64,000 nucleotides of DNA from Methylococcus sp. Mc7 (GCF_019285515.1 NZ_CP079095.1:3876501-3940500), one strand, 5' to 3'; numbered from the stretch's first letter, positions 45,800 to 56,399 are shown. The notes: generated from the sequence alone by a model not told the origin. Numbers and translations: made by a program.

Positions 45800-46117
45800 A
45801 TGCCCGAAGCCATCGCCGGCACGCCCCGGTTTTTCCTGACCTACAGCGGTGTGAACCTCCCTCTCAAGCTGATGACCGAACTGGAACCGGAACAGATCGG
45901 CCACAGGAATACCTATTTTCAGGGGTATTTCGACGACCAGGACCGTCTGGTCGGCCTGCAGAAGATGGTTTACGGCGAAGTCGAGATGGAACACCGCTAC
46001 GCCTATCACCGGAACGGCGAGCTCAAGCGCGCGGAAATCACCGACGCCGACGGCGAACTCACCGTATTGGATTTCGACGAAGACGGCCTGCGCCTCGCTG
46101 GCGCGGCGATGGACTGA
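45800..46117 (+). CDS. Small conserved-looking protein of unknown function
   Basis: The 105-residue product is soluble and acidic, with the order FFLTYSGVNLPLKL, a GYFDDQDRLVGLQKMVYGEVEMEHRY segment and a Glu/Asp-rich end. I do not recognise the family with certainty. The ATG at 45800 was chosen because the in-frame stretch upstream looks non-coding (Arg/Pro-rich). It ends one base before the convergent methyltransferase-like gene. The 291-bp gap upstream holds only an 8-bp inverted repeat near 45661-45685. Confidence 0.65.
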   Translation: MPEAIAGTPRFFLTYSGVNLPLKLMTELEPEQIGHRNTYFQGYFDDQDRLVGLQKMVYGEVEMEHRYAYHRNGELKRAEITDADGELTVLDFDEDGLRLAGAAMD

Positions 46118-46118
46118 G

Positions 46119-46955
46119 TCAGCCGAACCCTGTCCCGGACTCCGATCCGGGAAGCGCCCGGTTCGACTGTTTCAAGGCGCGCAGAAAACGGCTGAATTCG
46201 ATGCCCAGCTTGGCTTCGAGCCGCCGGGCCCGCTGCTCCATCGCGCCCGTGGCAGCCCGCTTCGGTTCGGACGCGAGCGAAAACCCGATCAGGTTTCCCC
46301 GGCCCGGAACCGCCAACCGGAATGCGGGCCCGGCGAAGGACTTCCTCATCATTTCCAGGATCCGGCTGCAAGCCGCGGTCTGCGAACCCCAGAGATTGAT
46401 GCCGAACACCCCGTCCTTCCGTAGCGCACCGGCGCAGTCGAGATAGAACGGCTCCTCCGCCACCGGCGGCGCCATGCCGTCCCCGTCGAACAGATCGGCG
46501 AGAATGAGGTCGTAAGAGGGAAGCCGCCCCGCCGCCTCTTTGACGAACTCCCCGGCATCGCCGACCGTGACGGACAGGCGTGGGTGCGCCGGCAGCCCGA
46601 AGAACCGGTGTGCGGCCTCGACGACCACCCCGCGCTGCTCCACCACATCGATCCGGCAGGCCGGAACGTGCTGGAACAAGGCTTTCGCCAGCGAACCGCC
46701 GCCGAGACCGAGCAGCAGAACGTCGGAAGGCTCGGGATGAAACAGCAAGGCGCTCAGCATGGCCCGCACATAAGGCAGCTCCACCCTGTCCGGCTCCTGC
46801 AGACACATGGAACTCTGCCTCGCCGGTGTACCGAAATGCAGGGTCCTCACGCCGAACGCGTCGACCACCTCGATCGAACCGTAATCGTCGCGCGCGAAGT
46901 GGACGAGGGTTCCGCCGAACTTCCCGGATGGCGTGCATTTCGTGGGGGAGGCCAT
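46119..46955 (-). CDS. Spermidine-synthase-like SAM-binding protein
   Basis: The 278-residue protein has the spermidine synthase-type Rossmann core: VLLLGLGGGSLAKALF (SAM loop), CRIDVVEQRGVVVEAA, and DLILADLFDGDGMAP. The residues used by true polyamine synthases in the DxxDP region are not clearly conserved. It may therefore be one of the many SpeE-like methyltransferases or aminopropyltransferases of unknown substrate. The ATG at 46955 (MASPTK) was preferred to a TTG at 46976. No polyamine gene is nearby. Confidence 0.78.
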   Translation of the reverse strand: MASPTKCTPSGKFGGTLVHFARDDYGSIEVVDAFGVRTLHFGTPARQSSMCLQEPDRVELPYVRAMLSALLFHPEPSDVLLLGLGGGSLAKALFQHVPACRIDVVEQRGVVVEAAHRFFGLPAHPRLSVTVGDAGEFVKEAAGRLPSYDLILADLFDGDGMAPPVAEEPFYLDCAGALRKDGVFGINLWGSQTAACSRILEMMRKSFAGPAFRLAVPGRGNLIGFSLASEPKRAATGAMEQRARRLEAKLGIEFSRFLRALKQSNRALPGSESGTGFG

Positions 46956-47300
46956 GACCGCGCTCAGCGTGGGCAAATCAGGTCATATCCCGCAGGAACC
47001 GGGGCGATTGCCGCAGCGCCGGCCCGATTCCACCGAGCGGATGAACGCCGATCCCGGACGACATGGCTTGTCGAACGACTGGCACGGATGTTGTTACCTC
47101 TTTACCGAACACCTTGCCTTTATCTGTGGTACGCCGGGGACCGACACACTTCTTCTTCGCGAGAACCGCATTCTCCTCTCCCAAGTCTTGCACTCACGTC
47201 TTCTCAATCGACTGCTCGTCCCCGGTTGATTTTTTGGTTTAAGAAGGCTTGGCTTCCGGCGGTATAATCCGCCGCTCATCCGCTCACCGCTACGTCCGCC
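46956..47300. other. Intergenic region with a candidate -10 box
   Basis: No gene is supported in this 345-bp gap. A perfect TATAAT at 47263-47268 lies 32 bp before the hydrolase ATG on the plus strand, but no good -35 hexamer sits 16-18 bp before it. A T-run at 47229-47236 precedes it. Confidence 0.45.
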
Positions 47301-48311
47301 ATGGACCGTCGTTTTGTCCTCGCACCCGGGCATGCCCTGGTTTGCCTGGCACTGCTCATGATACAGACGGCCTGCGCCCCTCTGGTCAATCGTCCCGGCC
47401 CGGCCGTGGCGTTGCCGCAACTGCACGCCGCCCATTTCGTTGCCGCCGACGGCGCGGTGCTGCCGGTCCGGCGCTGGCTGCCGACCGGGACACGGCCCAA
47501 GGCCGTCATCGTCGCCGTCCACGGCTTCAACGACTACAGCCACGCTTTCGAGCCCTTGGGCAGTTATCTGGAAAGCCGCGGCATCGGCTGCTACGCCTAC
47601 GACCAGCGCGGCTTCGGCCTCGCACCGGGGCGTGGGCTCTGGGCGGGGGTCGCTACCTACGCCGAGGATCTCGAGACCTTCGTCGGACGGGTACGGGCCC
47701 GGCATCCGGGCGTACCGGTCTATCTGCTGGGGGAAAGCATGGGCGGCGCCGTGGCCATCGTCGCCATGACCTCCGCCCGGCCTCCGCGGGCCGATGGCCT
47801 CATCCTGTCCGCGCCGGCGGTGTGGTCGCGCGACACCATGCCGTGGTACCAAAGCTCTCTGCTGGCCCTGAGCTCGCATACCCTGCCCTGGCTCCGCCTC
47901 ACCGGCGAAGGGCTGGGGGTGATGGCATCGGACAACATCGAGATGCTCCGCGGCCTGGGGCGGGATCCCAACGTCATCAAGGCCACCCGGGTCGACGCGA
48001 TCCACGGCCTGGCGGACTTGATGGACGCCGCCCAGGAACGCGTCGCTTCGCTGAAGACACCGACCCTCGTGCTCTATGGCGAACGCGACGAGATCATTCC
48101 GAGGCCGCCGGTCATGGCCCTGCTGGACAAGCTTCCGCCCGGCACCCGCTTCGCCTATTACCGGCGGGGTTACCACCTGCTGCTGCGCGACCTCCAGGCC
48201 GAGACGCCCTGGCGCGACATCGCTGCCTGGGTCACGGCACCGGCGGCGCCGCTGCCGTCCGGGGCGGAGCGCCAGGCCGCCGAAGGGCTTCCGGCAGCGG
48301 ACGGCACCTGA
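47301..48311 (+). CDS. Alpha/beta-hydrolase lipoprotein, monoacylglycerol lipase-like
   Basis: The 336-residue protein has a lipoprotein signal with lipid-acceptor Cys25 (IQTAC). The hydrolase core has VHGFNDYSHAFEP as the oxyanion region and nucleophile Ser146 in LGESMGGAV. The acid lies in LVLYGERDEIIP, and a histidine occurs in YYRRGYHLLLRD. The pattern fits the serine aminopeptidase S33 (Hydrolase_4) group that includes monoglyceride lipases. Anchoring suggests action on envelope lipids. It converges on tex 10 bp downstream. Confidence 0.88.
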   Translation: MDRRFVLAPGHALVCLALLMIQTACAPLVNRPGPAVALPQLHAAHFVAADGAVLPVRRWLPTGTRPKAVIVAVHGFNDYSHAFEPLGSYLESRGIGCYAYDQRGFGLAPGRGLWAGVATYAEDLETFVGRVRARHPGVPVYLLGESMGGAVAIVAMTSARPPRADGLILSAPAVWSRDTMPWYQSSLLALSSHTLPWLRLTGEGLGVMASDNIEMLRGLGRDPNVIKATRVDAIHGLADLMDAAQERVASLKTPTLVLYGERDEIIPRPPVMALLDKLPPGTRFAYYRRGYHLLLRDLQAETPWRDIAAWVTAPAAPLPSGAERQAAEGLPAADGT

Positions 48312-48321
48312 AACCGTAAAC

Positions 48322-50619
<2,298 letters not shown>

Positions 50620-50890
50620 CGTCTTGGATCCTTAAGTGAGCCAGTGAAAGGGCTCGGATTTTAGCAGTCCCGCTCCTTGCGACACAGCCGGAGCAGCGAC
50701 GAATCCGGGCAAGACCCGTTCGACACCGCCCTAAAGCAATGCAATAATACGCAATTGTGCCGCAATTTAATGCGCGCCTCGCGACCGGGAAGAGCGGGCC
50801 GGCTCGACATGAACGCCAAAAAGACGAAGGCCGCCGGCTCGATGCCTCTTCCCAAGCTCACACTCATTCGAAAAGTCATCGGGATCGATT

Positions 50891-51250
50891 ATGCAAGTAC
50901 CTCTGGAGATTACGTTTCGTGGCATTCCGCACTCCGACGCGGTGGAGACCAGGATTCGCGAAAAAGCGGGCAAACTGGAGCAGTTCTGCGACCACATCAT
51001 CAGTTGCCGGGTTGCCGTGGAAGCCGAGCACCATCACCAGCACCAGGGTAATCTCTACCACGTGCGCATCGACCTGGCCGTTCCGAACAAGCATCTGGTG
51101 GTCAGCCGGGAACATCACGACAAGCAGGCCCACGAGGACGTCTACGTCGCGGTGCGCGACGCTTTCGATGCGGTCAAACGCCAGCTCGAGGAACATGTCC
51201 GCATCCAGCGCGGCGAAGTAAAAAACCATCAGGCGCCCCAAGCGATCTGA
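50891..51250 (+). CDS. hpf: Ribosome hibernation promoting factor, short HPF/RaiA type
   Basis: The 119-residue protein has the S30AE fold: MQVPLEITFRGIPHSDAVETRIREKAGKLEQF, then the basic RNA-binding segment VSREHHDKQAHEDVYVAVRDAFDAVKRQLEEH. It lacks the C-terminal domain of long HPF. It binds the small subunit in stationary phase. The usual rpoN neighbour is absent. The 271-bp gap upstream contains the divergent tex and hpf promoters, with no motif I can assign firmly. Confidence 0.88.
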   Translation: MQVPLEITFRGIPHSDAVETRIREKAGKLEQFCDHIISCRVAVEAEHHHQHQGNLYHVRIDLAVPNKHLVVSREHHDKQAHEDVYVAVRDAFDAVKRQLEEHVRIQRGEVKNHQAPQAI

Positions 51251-51258
51251 ATCTCCGA

Positions 51259-51283
51259 GGACCCGCCGCGCCGCGGCGGGTCC
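51259..51283 (+). terminator. Hairpin after hpf
   Basis: A perfect 11-bp stem (GGACCCGCCGC with GCGGCGGGTCC) and a three-base loop lie 8 bp past the hpf stop. No T-run follows, so it may protect the RNA end or act with Rho rather than terminate by itself. Confidence 0.5.
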
Positions 51284-51388
51284 CCTCGAAAATCCGTCCC
51301 CTTTCCGCCAGACCGACCCCCAACTGTAATACGGGCGGGTTAGCCTGCTGGGCTTGACGACGATCAGTCCTGCCTACAGGAGTCTTGC

Positions 51389-52525
51389 ATGAGGGACATA
51401 TTCGACCCCGCCGACGAGTTCGGCCCCGCCCGCATCATCCATGTCTGGGAGCCTTCGATCGAACTGAAGGCGACCGTCATCATCGACAACAACGCCTTGG
51501 GACCGGCGATCGGCGGACTGCGCGTCGCTTCCGCGGCGTCCCCCGGCGACTGCTGCCGCCTCGCCCGCACCATGACCCTCAAGAGCGCGGCGGCCGACCT
51601 TCCCCATGGCGGGGGCATCGCGGTGCTCCACCAGGCTCCCGAAAAGACCCAAACCGCCCGCAGACGGCATCTGGTGAGGGCGCTGGCCGTGACGCTTCGC
51701 AGCGAAGACCAGTTCATCTTCGCGCCCGACATGGGATCCGACGAAACCGCCATGGCCTGGATCCGGGACGAAAATGCGAGGGCCGTCGGTCTGCCGCGCG
51801 AACTGGGCGGCATCGCTTTGAGCCGGATCGGCGCTGCCGGCTGGGGACTCTACCATGCCACCGAGGTGGCGCTGCTGTATTGCGGCTTCAAACTCGAAGA
51901 TGCCAGGGTCGTCATCCACGGATTCGGCACGGTCGGACAGAACACCGCCCGCTACCTCGCGGAAAACGGCGCCGTCGTGGTGGGCGTATCCGACAGTGGA
52001 GGGACGCTCTACCATCCCCGGGGACTCGACATCGGAGAACTGGTCGCCATCAAGAAGAACGGCGGCAGCGTCGTGGATTCGACCGAGGGCGAACGCCTCG
52101 AGCGGGAGGCAACGATCGATCTGGACTGCGATATCTGGATACCGGCTGCCGGCGCCGACACCATCACCCAGGACAACGTCGCCCGGCTCAAGGCCCGGCT
52201 GGTGGTCGAAGCCGCCGATGCTGCTCTTTCACCCTCGGCTGAGCGCCATCTCCATGAAAAAGGCGTCATCTGCGTCCCGGACTTCATCGCCAACGCCGGC
52301 GGCCTGATCGGAGCGGCAATGGAATACCGTGGCGCCAACAAGGCTCAGGTCCTGAGCGTCATCAAGGAAAAAATCCGCCGCAACACGGAGAAAGTTCTAC
52401 AGTCGGTCGAAACCGACGGCAGCCTGCCACGCCAGGCGGCGACCTTGCTTGCGACGAAGCCGATCGTCAAAGCCATGGGCTACCGCCGCTGGAGCGGCCT
52501 TTCCGCAAACCAAGGGGCCGGCTGA
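51389..52525 (+). CDS. Divergent Glu/Leu/Phe/Val dehydrogenase
   Basis: The 378-residue protein has the amino-acid dehydrogenase fold. The N-terminal substrate domain has PAIGGLRV and MTLKSAAADLPHGGGIAVL; a Rossmann NAD domain follows with VVIHGFGTVGQNTARYLAENGA, then DFIANAGGLIGAAMEY. Lys65 (MTLK) is kept, but the catalytic lysine expected in the GGGK motif is Ile77. The Asp of the APDMGSDE segment is present. AGGAG precedes the ATG. It may be a changed or inactive enzyme. Leucine dehydrogenase is the closest pattern, but the substrate is unknown. Confidence 0.85.
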   Translation: MRDIFDPADEFGPARIIHVWEPSIELKATVIIDNNALGPAIGGLRVASAASPGDCCRLARTMTLKSAAADLPHGGGIAVLHQAPEKTQTARRRHLVRALAVTLRSEDQFIFAPDMGSDETAMAWIRDENARAVGLPRELGGIALSRIGAAGWGLYHATEVALLYCGFKLEDARVVIHGFGTVGQNTARYLAENGAVVVGVSDSGGTLYHPRGLDIGELVAIKKNGGSVVDSTEGERLEREATIDLDCDIWIPAAGADTITQDNVARLKARLVVEAADAALSPSAERHLHEKGVICVPDFIANAGGLIGAAMEYRGANKAQVLSVIKEKIRRNTEKVLQSVETDGSLPRQAATLLATKPIVKAMGYRRWSGLSANQGAG

Positions 52526-52560
52526 ACCCCGTTCCCTGCCACGTCGCCGGGAGGTCACCC

Positions 52561-52592
52561 AGTGTACACTGTGTTCGCGCTTGTGCTATAAA
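52561..52592 (+). promoter_or_regulatory. Palindrome and TATAAA upstream of the Gly/His-rich lipoprotein
   Basis: The perfect 10-bp palindrome AGTGTACACT (52561-52570) lies 16 bp before TATAAA (52587-52592). The arrangement would place the palindrome over a -35 region, suggesting an operator. No regulator is identified. Confidence 0.35.
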
Positions 52593-52698
52593 GCCACGCG
52601 ATCCGTCGCGCTTATCGCGAGCATACCATACGGACATTACGCTGTTCTGACGAACAGACCATCAATCCCTGTTCTAGACGGAAAGTGGTTACACAAAC

Positions 52699-53343
52699 AT
52701 GGCGATGCAGAATTCAAAGAACGCGCTTCATCTTATGAAAGCCGGCGCCCTTTCCCTGGTCCTCGCCGGCATGATCGCAGGCTGCGGCGACAACGGCGGC
52801 TCCATCCCCGCGGCGTCGAGCTCGGAAGCCCGCATCAGCGGCAACGTCAGCGACCAGACCGGCCCGATCAACGAAGGACGCCTGCAGGTCACCGACAAGA
52901 ACGGCGCGGTCGTCACTTCGTTCGACCTGAAAGGCACCAACCATTTCGAACTGGCCATTCCCGCCGGCACGGCCTATCCCATCGTCATCACCGTGACGCC
53001 CACCGACCCGAACGCCGCGTCCACGGCGCCGGTAAAGGCCGTGGTGACCAGCGACCTCGCCGACCGTCAGGACGTCACCGCCGTTTCGACCATCGTGGTC
53101 GATTCTGCCATCGCCCTGGGTGGCCTGACCGCCGAGAACATCGCGAAAGCCTCGGGCGGAGCCATCGGATTGCGTCAGAGCGCGGGGGTCAGCGCCGGAG
53201 CCGGTGGCGGCGGCGCGGGTCCGGGCCAGAGCGGCGGCGGCACCGGCCGCGGCGGCCACGGCGGACATGGCGCGAGCGAAGGCGGCCACGGCACGCACTC
53301 GGCAGCCACTCCCGCTCCGGACGCGCAACCCATGCAGCACTGA
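52699..53343 (+). CDS. Lipoprotein with Gly/His-rich C-terminal tail
   Basis: The 214-residue protein has a lipoprotein signal with Cys29 (MIAGCG). A beta-rich domain (residues 40-110) resembles carboxypeptidase-regulatory or Ig-like modules. A Gly-rich tail (160-214) contains His187, His190, His197, His200 and His214. The tail could bind metal ions such as copper or nickel; this is inference from composition. I do not recognise the family. A strong terminator follows, so the gene is probably monocistronic. A start two codons later is also possible. Confidence 0.75.
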   Translation: MAMQNSKNALHLMKAGALSLVLAGMIAGCGDNGGSIPAASSSEARISGNVSDQTGPINEGRLQVTDKNGAVVTSFDLKGTNHFELAIPAGTAYPIVITVTPTDPNAASTAPVKAVVTSDLADRQDVTAVSTIVVDSAIALGGLTAENIAKASGGAIGLRQSAGVSAGAGGGGAGPGQSGGGTGRGGHGGHGASEGGHGTHSAATPAPDAQPMQH

Positions 53344-53370
53344 ACGATCGGCGCTTCCGGCGCCCGGCAG

Positions 53371-53407
53371 GCCGCCCGACCGGTCAACACCGGTTCGGCG
53401 GCTTTTT
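53371..53407 (+). terminator. Intrinsic terminator after the lipoprotein gene
   Basis: Arms 53371-53384 and 53389-53402 pair over 12 of 14 positions around a CAAC loop, followed by five Ts. It lies 28 bp past the stop. Confidence 0.88.
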
Positions 53408-53439
53408 CCGTTTCTCCAATCAGCGATAACCCGATCCGC

Positions 53440-54408
53440 TTGCCGCCCTTCCTTCCCTTCCCCGGCCGCCGAACCGGCGCCGGAAAACACCGGCGCCGAC
53501 TCGCATTCCCTGCGGCACGCCTGCCCAGCCGTCTTCACGCCTCGGTATTGGGGCTGGCACTGATCGCCGCATCGGCCTTGTATGGCTACGAGGTCTTCCA
53601 TGCCAGACCCCGCATGGCCTACCTGGGCGTTCCCCGCGCGGCCGACTGGAAACGGCCGCAGACCTGGACTCACGTGCTCCGCAACCGCGGCTTCATGCTC
53701 GGCTATTCGGAGCTGCGCGGCAATCCGCTTTGGGTCACCTTCGCTCTGCGGCCGGTCGCTCACGCCGGAGCAACTCACCGCCGCCCCGGCCATTTCAGTA
53801 CGGACTGGCGCAACCTGATGCGGATAAGCCCCGAAGACTATACCCGCAGCGGCTACGACCGGGGACACATGGCGCCCAACCATGCGATGGACCTGCTGTT
53901 CGGCCGTCCGGGGCAGCTCGACAGCTTCCTGATGACCAACGTCGTTCCGCAAAAGCCGGAACTGAACCGCAAGCTTTGGGAGCGCCTGGAGGAAGCCGAG
54001 TTCGACCATTTCACCCGCCTGTTCGATCCGGTCTGGGTCGTCACGGGCCCCCTGTTCGACGCCCGGACGGAGCGGCTGAAGTCGGCTTTCCGGATCGAAA
54101 TTCCCGATGCCTTCTTCCGCATCTATGCCGCTCCGGGCGCGTCGAGCGAACCGCGCCTCCTGGCCTTCGTGGTGCCGCAGGACGCTCCCGGAAACGCACC
54201 GCTGGACCGTTTCCTGGCCAGCGTCGATACGGTCGAGACCCTGTCCGGCCTGGATTTTTTCCACGAACTCGAAGACGCCGCGGAAGAACGCCTGGAAGCG
54301 GAAATAGCACCGGAACCCTGGGGACTGCCGGAAGTGGCCCGGTTGCCCGGACGGTATTCTTCAAAGCATCGCCGGCAAACCCCGGCCTCATCCGCCGCGG
54401 AACCATGA
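53440..54408 (+). CDS. Membrane-anchored DNA/RNA non-specific endonuclease
   Basis: The product, up to 322 residues long, has a basic N-terminus and one membrane segment (about 35-50), then a beta-beta-alpha metal nuclease domain. The hallmark is DRGHMAPN with catalytic His143; the metal-ligand Asn region is QKPELNRKLWERLE. The active domain should face the periplasm. The TTG at 53440 is the only upstream start that keeps the basic N-terminus, so the exact start is uncertain. A PepSY gene follows after 10 bp. Such nucleases can degrade extracellular nucleic acids for nutrition or defence. Confidence 0.85.
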   Translation: MPPFLPFPGRRTGAGKHRRRLAFPAARLPSRLHASVLGLALIAASALYGYEVFHARPRMAYLGVPRAADWKRPQTWTHVLRNRGFMLGYSELRGNPLWVTFALRPVAHAGATHRRPGHFSTDWRNLMRISPEDYTRSGYDRGHMAPNHAMDLLFGRPGQLDSFLMTNVVPQKPELNRKLWERLEEAEFDHFTRLFDPVWVVTGPLFDARTERLKSAFRIEIPDAFFRIYAAPGASSEPRLLAFVVPQDAPGNAPLDRFLASVDTVETLSGLDFFHELEDAAEERLEAEIAPEPWGLPEVARLPGRYSSKHRRQTPASSAAEP

Positions 54409-54418
54409 GGAAAACGGG

Positions 54419-55735
54419 ATGATTACGAACCGGCGGCACCGTCGCCAGCACTGGCTCAGGATTCATTCGATCCTCGCCTTGAGCGTCGGGCTTCTGTTCG
54501 TCCTCACAGGATTCACCGGCAGCCTGAACTTGATCGGGCCCGAACTCGACCGTTGGCTCAATCCGGAGCTCACGGTGATCCCCCGCCCCGGCGCCGGGTT
54601 GTCGCCGGACCAGTTGATGGCATCCGTGAAATCCGCCCATCCCCGACGCTTCGGGGCTTGGCGGCTGCAATTCCCGGAATCGCCCGCCAGCCCGGCGATC
54701 GTCTGGTACGACAAACCGATCGAAACCAGCGAAGAACCGTACGCCCCGCTCATGGTGGCCATCGATCCCTACACGGGGGAAATACTGGCGAACCGGTTCT
54801 GGGGACATACGTTAGCAAGCTGGGTCCACCGCCTGCATTCCCAGTGGCTGCTCGGCGGATTCGGCCGGACGCTCGTCGGCCTGACCGGCCTGGTGCTCTT
54901 GGCCAGCCTCGTGACCGGATTGCGGCTATGGCTGCCGGCCAGACGCCGCCTGCGCCGGGCGCTGACCGTCAAACCCAGGGCCGGCTTCAAGCGCAGGATT
55001 TTCGATCTGCACCGGGTCGCCGGGATTTACGGCCTGCCGATACTGATGACCGCGGTCCTCACCGGGCTGCATCTCGCCTTTCCCTCGCTATTGACGACCG
55101 TGACCGGTACCTCGGACTTCGGGCACCACGAAGCGCCCGATGCGGAAGAAATCGCCGCTTCATCCGCCGTTTCCGACACGCCGCTGAACCTGGCCCAGGC
55201 CATATTGATGGCCCGCGGCTTGTTTCCGAACGCCATCGTCGACAGTGTGACCACGCCGCGCGCAAGCAATGGCATGTACCGGGTGGACTTCCGCAGGCCC
55301 GGAGAGCATCACGCCCTCACCGCCGTCTGGGTGGACCCCTACAGCGGCCAGATCCGCCAAAGCCGCAACTCCGCCAACTTCAGCCGGGGACAGCGCTTCG
55401 TCAACGCCATCCGCCCCTTGCACAACGGCAGCCTGCTCGGCGTGACCGGCCGCATCCTGGGATTCCTGGCCGGTTTCCTTCCCCTCGCACTCTACCTGAC
55501 CGGCATGGTCCACTGGCTGCACAAGCGACGGATCGACGTGGTCCGCTATTGTCCCCGCCTGCCCCCCGAATGGGTCCGGCTTTGGCGCCGCCATTGGCCC
55601 GAGCTGAAGGGCCTGCTGTCGGCTCTCGCCCGCGCTGTGGCGGCGCAAATCGCCCATGTCGCGTCCGTCCTGTTCCGCAGAATGCTGGAGCTCTGGGCGG
55701 AACGGCAGCGCCGCCGCACACCCTCTCAAGACTGA
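54419..55735 (+). CDS. PepSY-associated transmembrane protein
   Basis: The 438-residue membrane protein has helices near 17-40, 155-180, 205-225 and 345-370. PepSY-type modules lie in the extracytoplasmic loops (AWRLQFPESPASPAIVWYD...VAIDPYTGEIL; DSVTTPRASNGMYRVDF...VWVDPYSGQI). The pattern RIHSILALSVGLLFVLTGFTGSL is typical of the iron-regulated PepSY family, often linked to siderophore reduction. Conserved helix histidines (WVHRLHSQWLLGG, DLHRVAGIYGLP) could bind haem. It lies 10 bp after the nuclease gene. Confidence 0.85.
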   Translation: MITNRRHRRQHWLRIHSILALSVGLLFVLTGFTGSLNLIGPELDRWLNPELTVIPRPGAGLSPDQLMASVKSAHPRRFGAWRLQFPESPASPAIVWYDKPIETSEEPYAPLMVAIDPYTGEILANRFWGHTLASWVHRLHSQWLLGGFGRTLVGLTGLVLLASLVTGLRLWLPARRRLRRALTVKPRAGFKRRIFDLHRVAGIYGLPILMTAVLTGLHLAFPSLLTTVTGTSDFGHHEAPDAEEIAASSAVSDTPLNLAQAILMARGLFPNAIVDSVTTPRASNGMYRVDFRRPGEHHALTAVWVDPYSGQIRQSRNSANFSRGQRFVNAIRPLHNGSLLGVTGRILGFLAGFLPLALYLTGMVHWLHKRRIDVVRYCPRLPPEWVRLWRRHWPELKGLLSALARAVAAQIAHVASVLFRRMLELWAERQRRRTPSQD

Positions 55736-55823
55736 GCCCCCCGGACCGTCACAATGACGTGTACGACGCAAGAACAAAATCTTGTTATATTGGTTTTCAG
55801 GGTTTTCCCATGACGAAAACCAG

Positions 55824-55868
55824 GATTTTCCGCCGCCGACCTCCGCCGAGCGCGGCGGCGGAAAAATC
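55824..55868 (+). repeat. Long inverted repeat in the leader of the 145-residue protein
   Basis: Arm 55824-55838 (GATTTTCCGCCGCCG) pairs with 55853-55868 along all 15 bases, with one bulged A, around a 14-base loop. A further 8-bp repeat (55791-55798 with 55815-55822) precedes it. No T-run follows on either strand. It ends 31 bp before the ATG at 55900. Confidence 0.75.
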
Positions 55869-55899
55869 GGCTCAACTGTGTTGGCAGGAGAAAGTATTG

Positions 55900-56337
55900 A
55901 TGGCTAAGAGACCTTCATCCCGAGCTTCTCAGGATACCGAAGTAGAGAGCACCGTTGAAACCTCGACCGAGTTTTCCGCGACGGAAACTTCGGTGGAATC
56001 AGCCTCCGAAACCGAAGCCTCCAAGTCCACCGCGCTCACGGCGGTCGCAGTGGCCGTGGAAGGCCTGAAGGAAGGCGCCAGTCAGGCGCGCAAGGCCGCG
56101 GGCGAATTCATTCCCGCCCTGGGCCGTACCGTCTCCAAGGTCGTCTACACGGGCTCTTACGGCATTACCTACGGCGTGGTGTTCGGCGGCCTGATGATCG
56201 GCAGCCTGATTCCCAAGAACAGCGCCATAGCCAAAGGCGTGTGCGACGGAGCGGACTCCGCGGTCAAGGCGTTTACTAAACGTAAGGAGGAACAGGCATC
56301 GATCCCTGCTTCCGAGGAAGGCGTGGCGACGACCTGA
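55900..56337 (+). CDS. 145-residue protein of unknown function
   Basis: Residues 1-42 are rich in Ser, Thr and Glu with loosely repeated TE/SE units. Residues 45-70 form an Ala-rich amphipathic helix (AVAVEGLKEGASQARKAAGEFI). A hydrophobic Tyr/Gly segment follows (VVYTGSYGITYGVVFGGLMIGSLIP, about 78-105), then a basic tail. The composition recalls membrane- or granule-associated proteins, but I recognise no family. AGGAG lies about 9 bp before the ATG; an in-frame ATG at 55810 would place the long hairpin inside the coding region. A terminator follows. Confidence 0.7.
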   Translation: MAKRPSSRASQDTEVESTVETSTEFSATETSVESASETEASKSTALTAVAVAVEGLKEGASQARKAAGEFIPALGRTVSKVVYTGSYGITYGVVFGGLMIGSLIPKNSAIAKGVCDGADSAVKAFTKRKEEQASIPASEEGVATT

Positions 56338-56371
56338 CCCCCCCCTCCGCACCAGACGCCGTTCTTCGCTA

Positions 56372-56399
56372 TCCCCGCACCCTGCGGGGATAGTATTTT
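56372..56399 (+). terminator. Intrinsic terminator after the 145-residue protein gene
   Basis: An 8-bp stem (TCCCCGCA with TGCGGGGA) and a three-base loop are followed by TAGTATTTT. It lies 34 bp past the stop. Confidence 0.8.
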
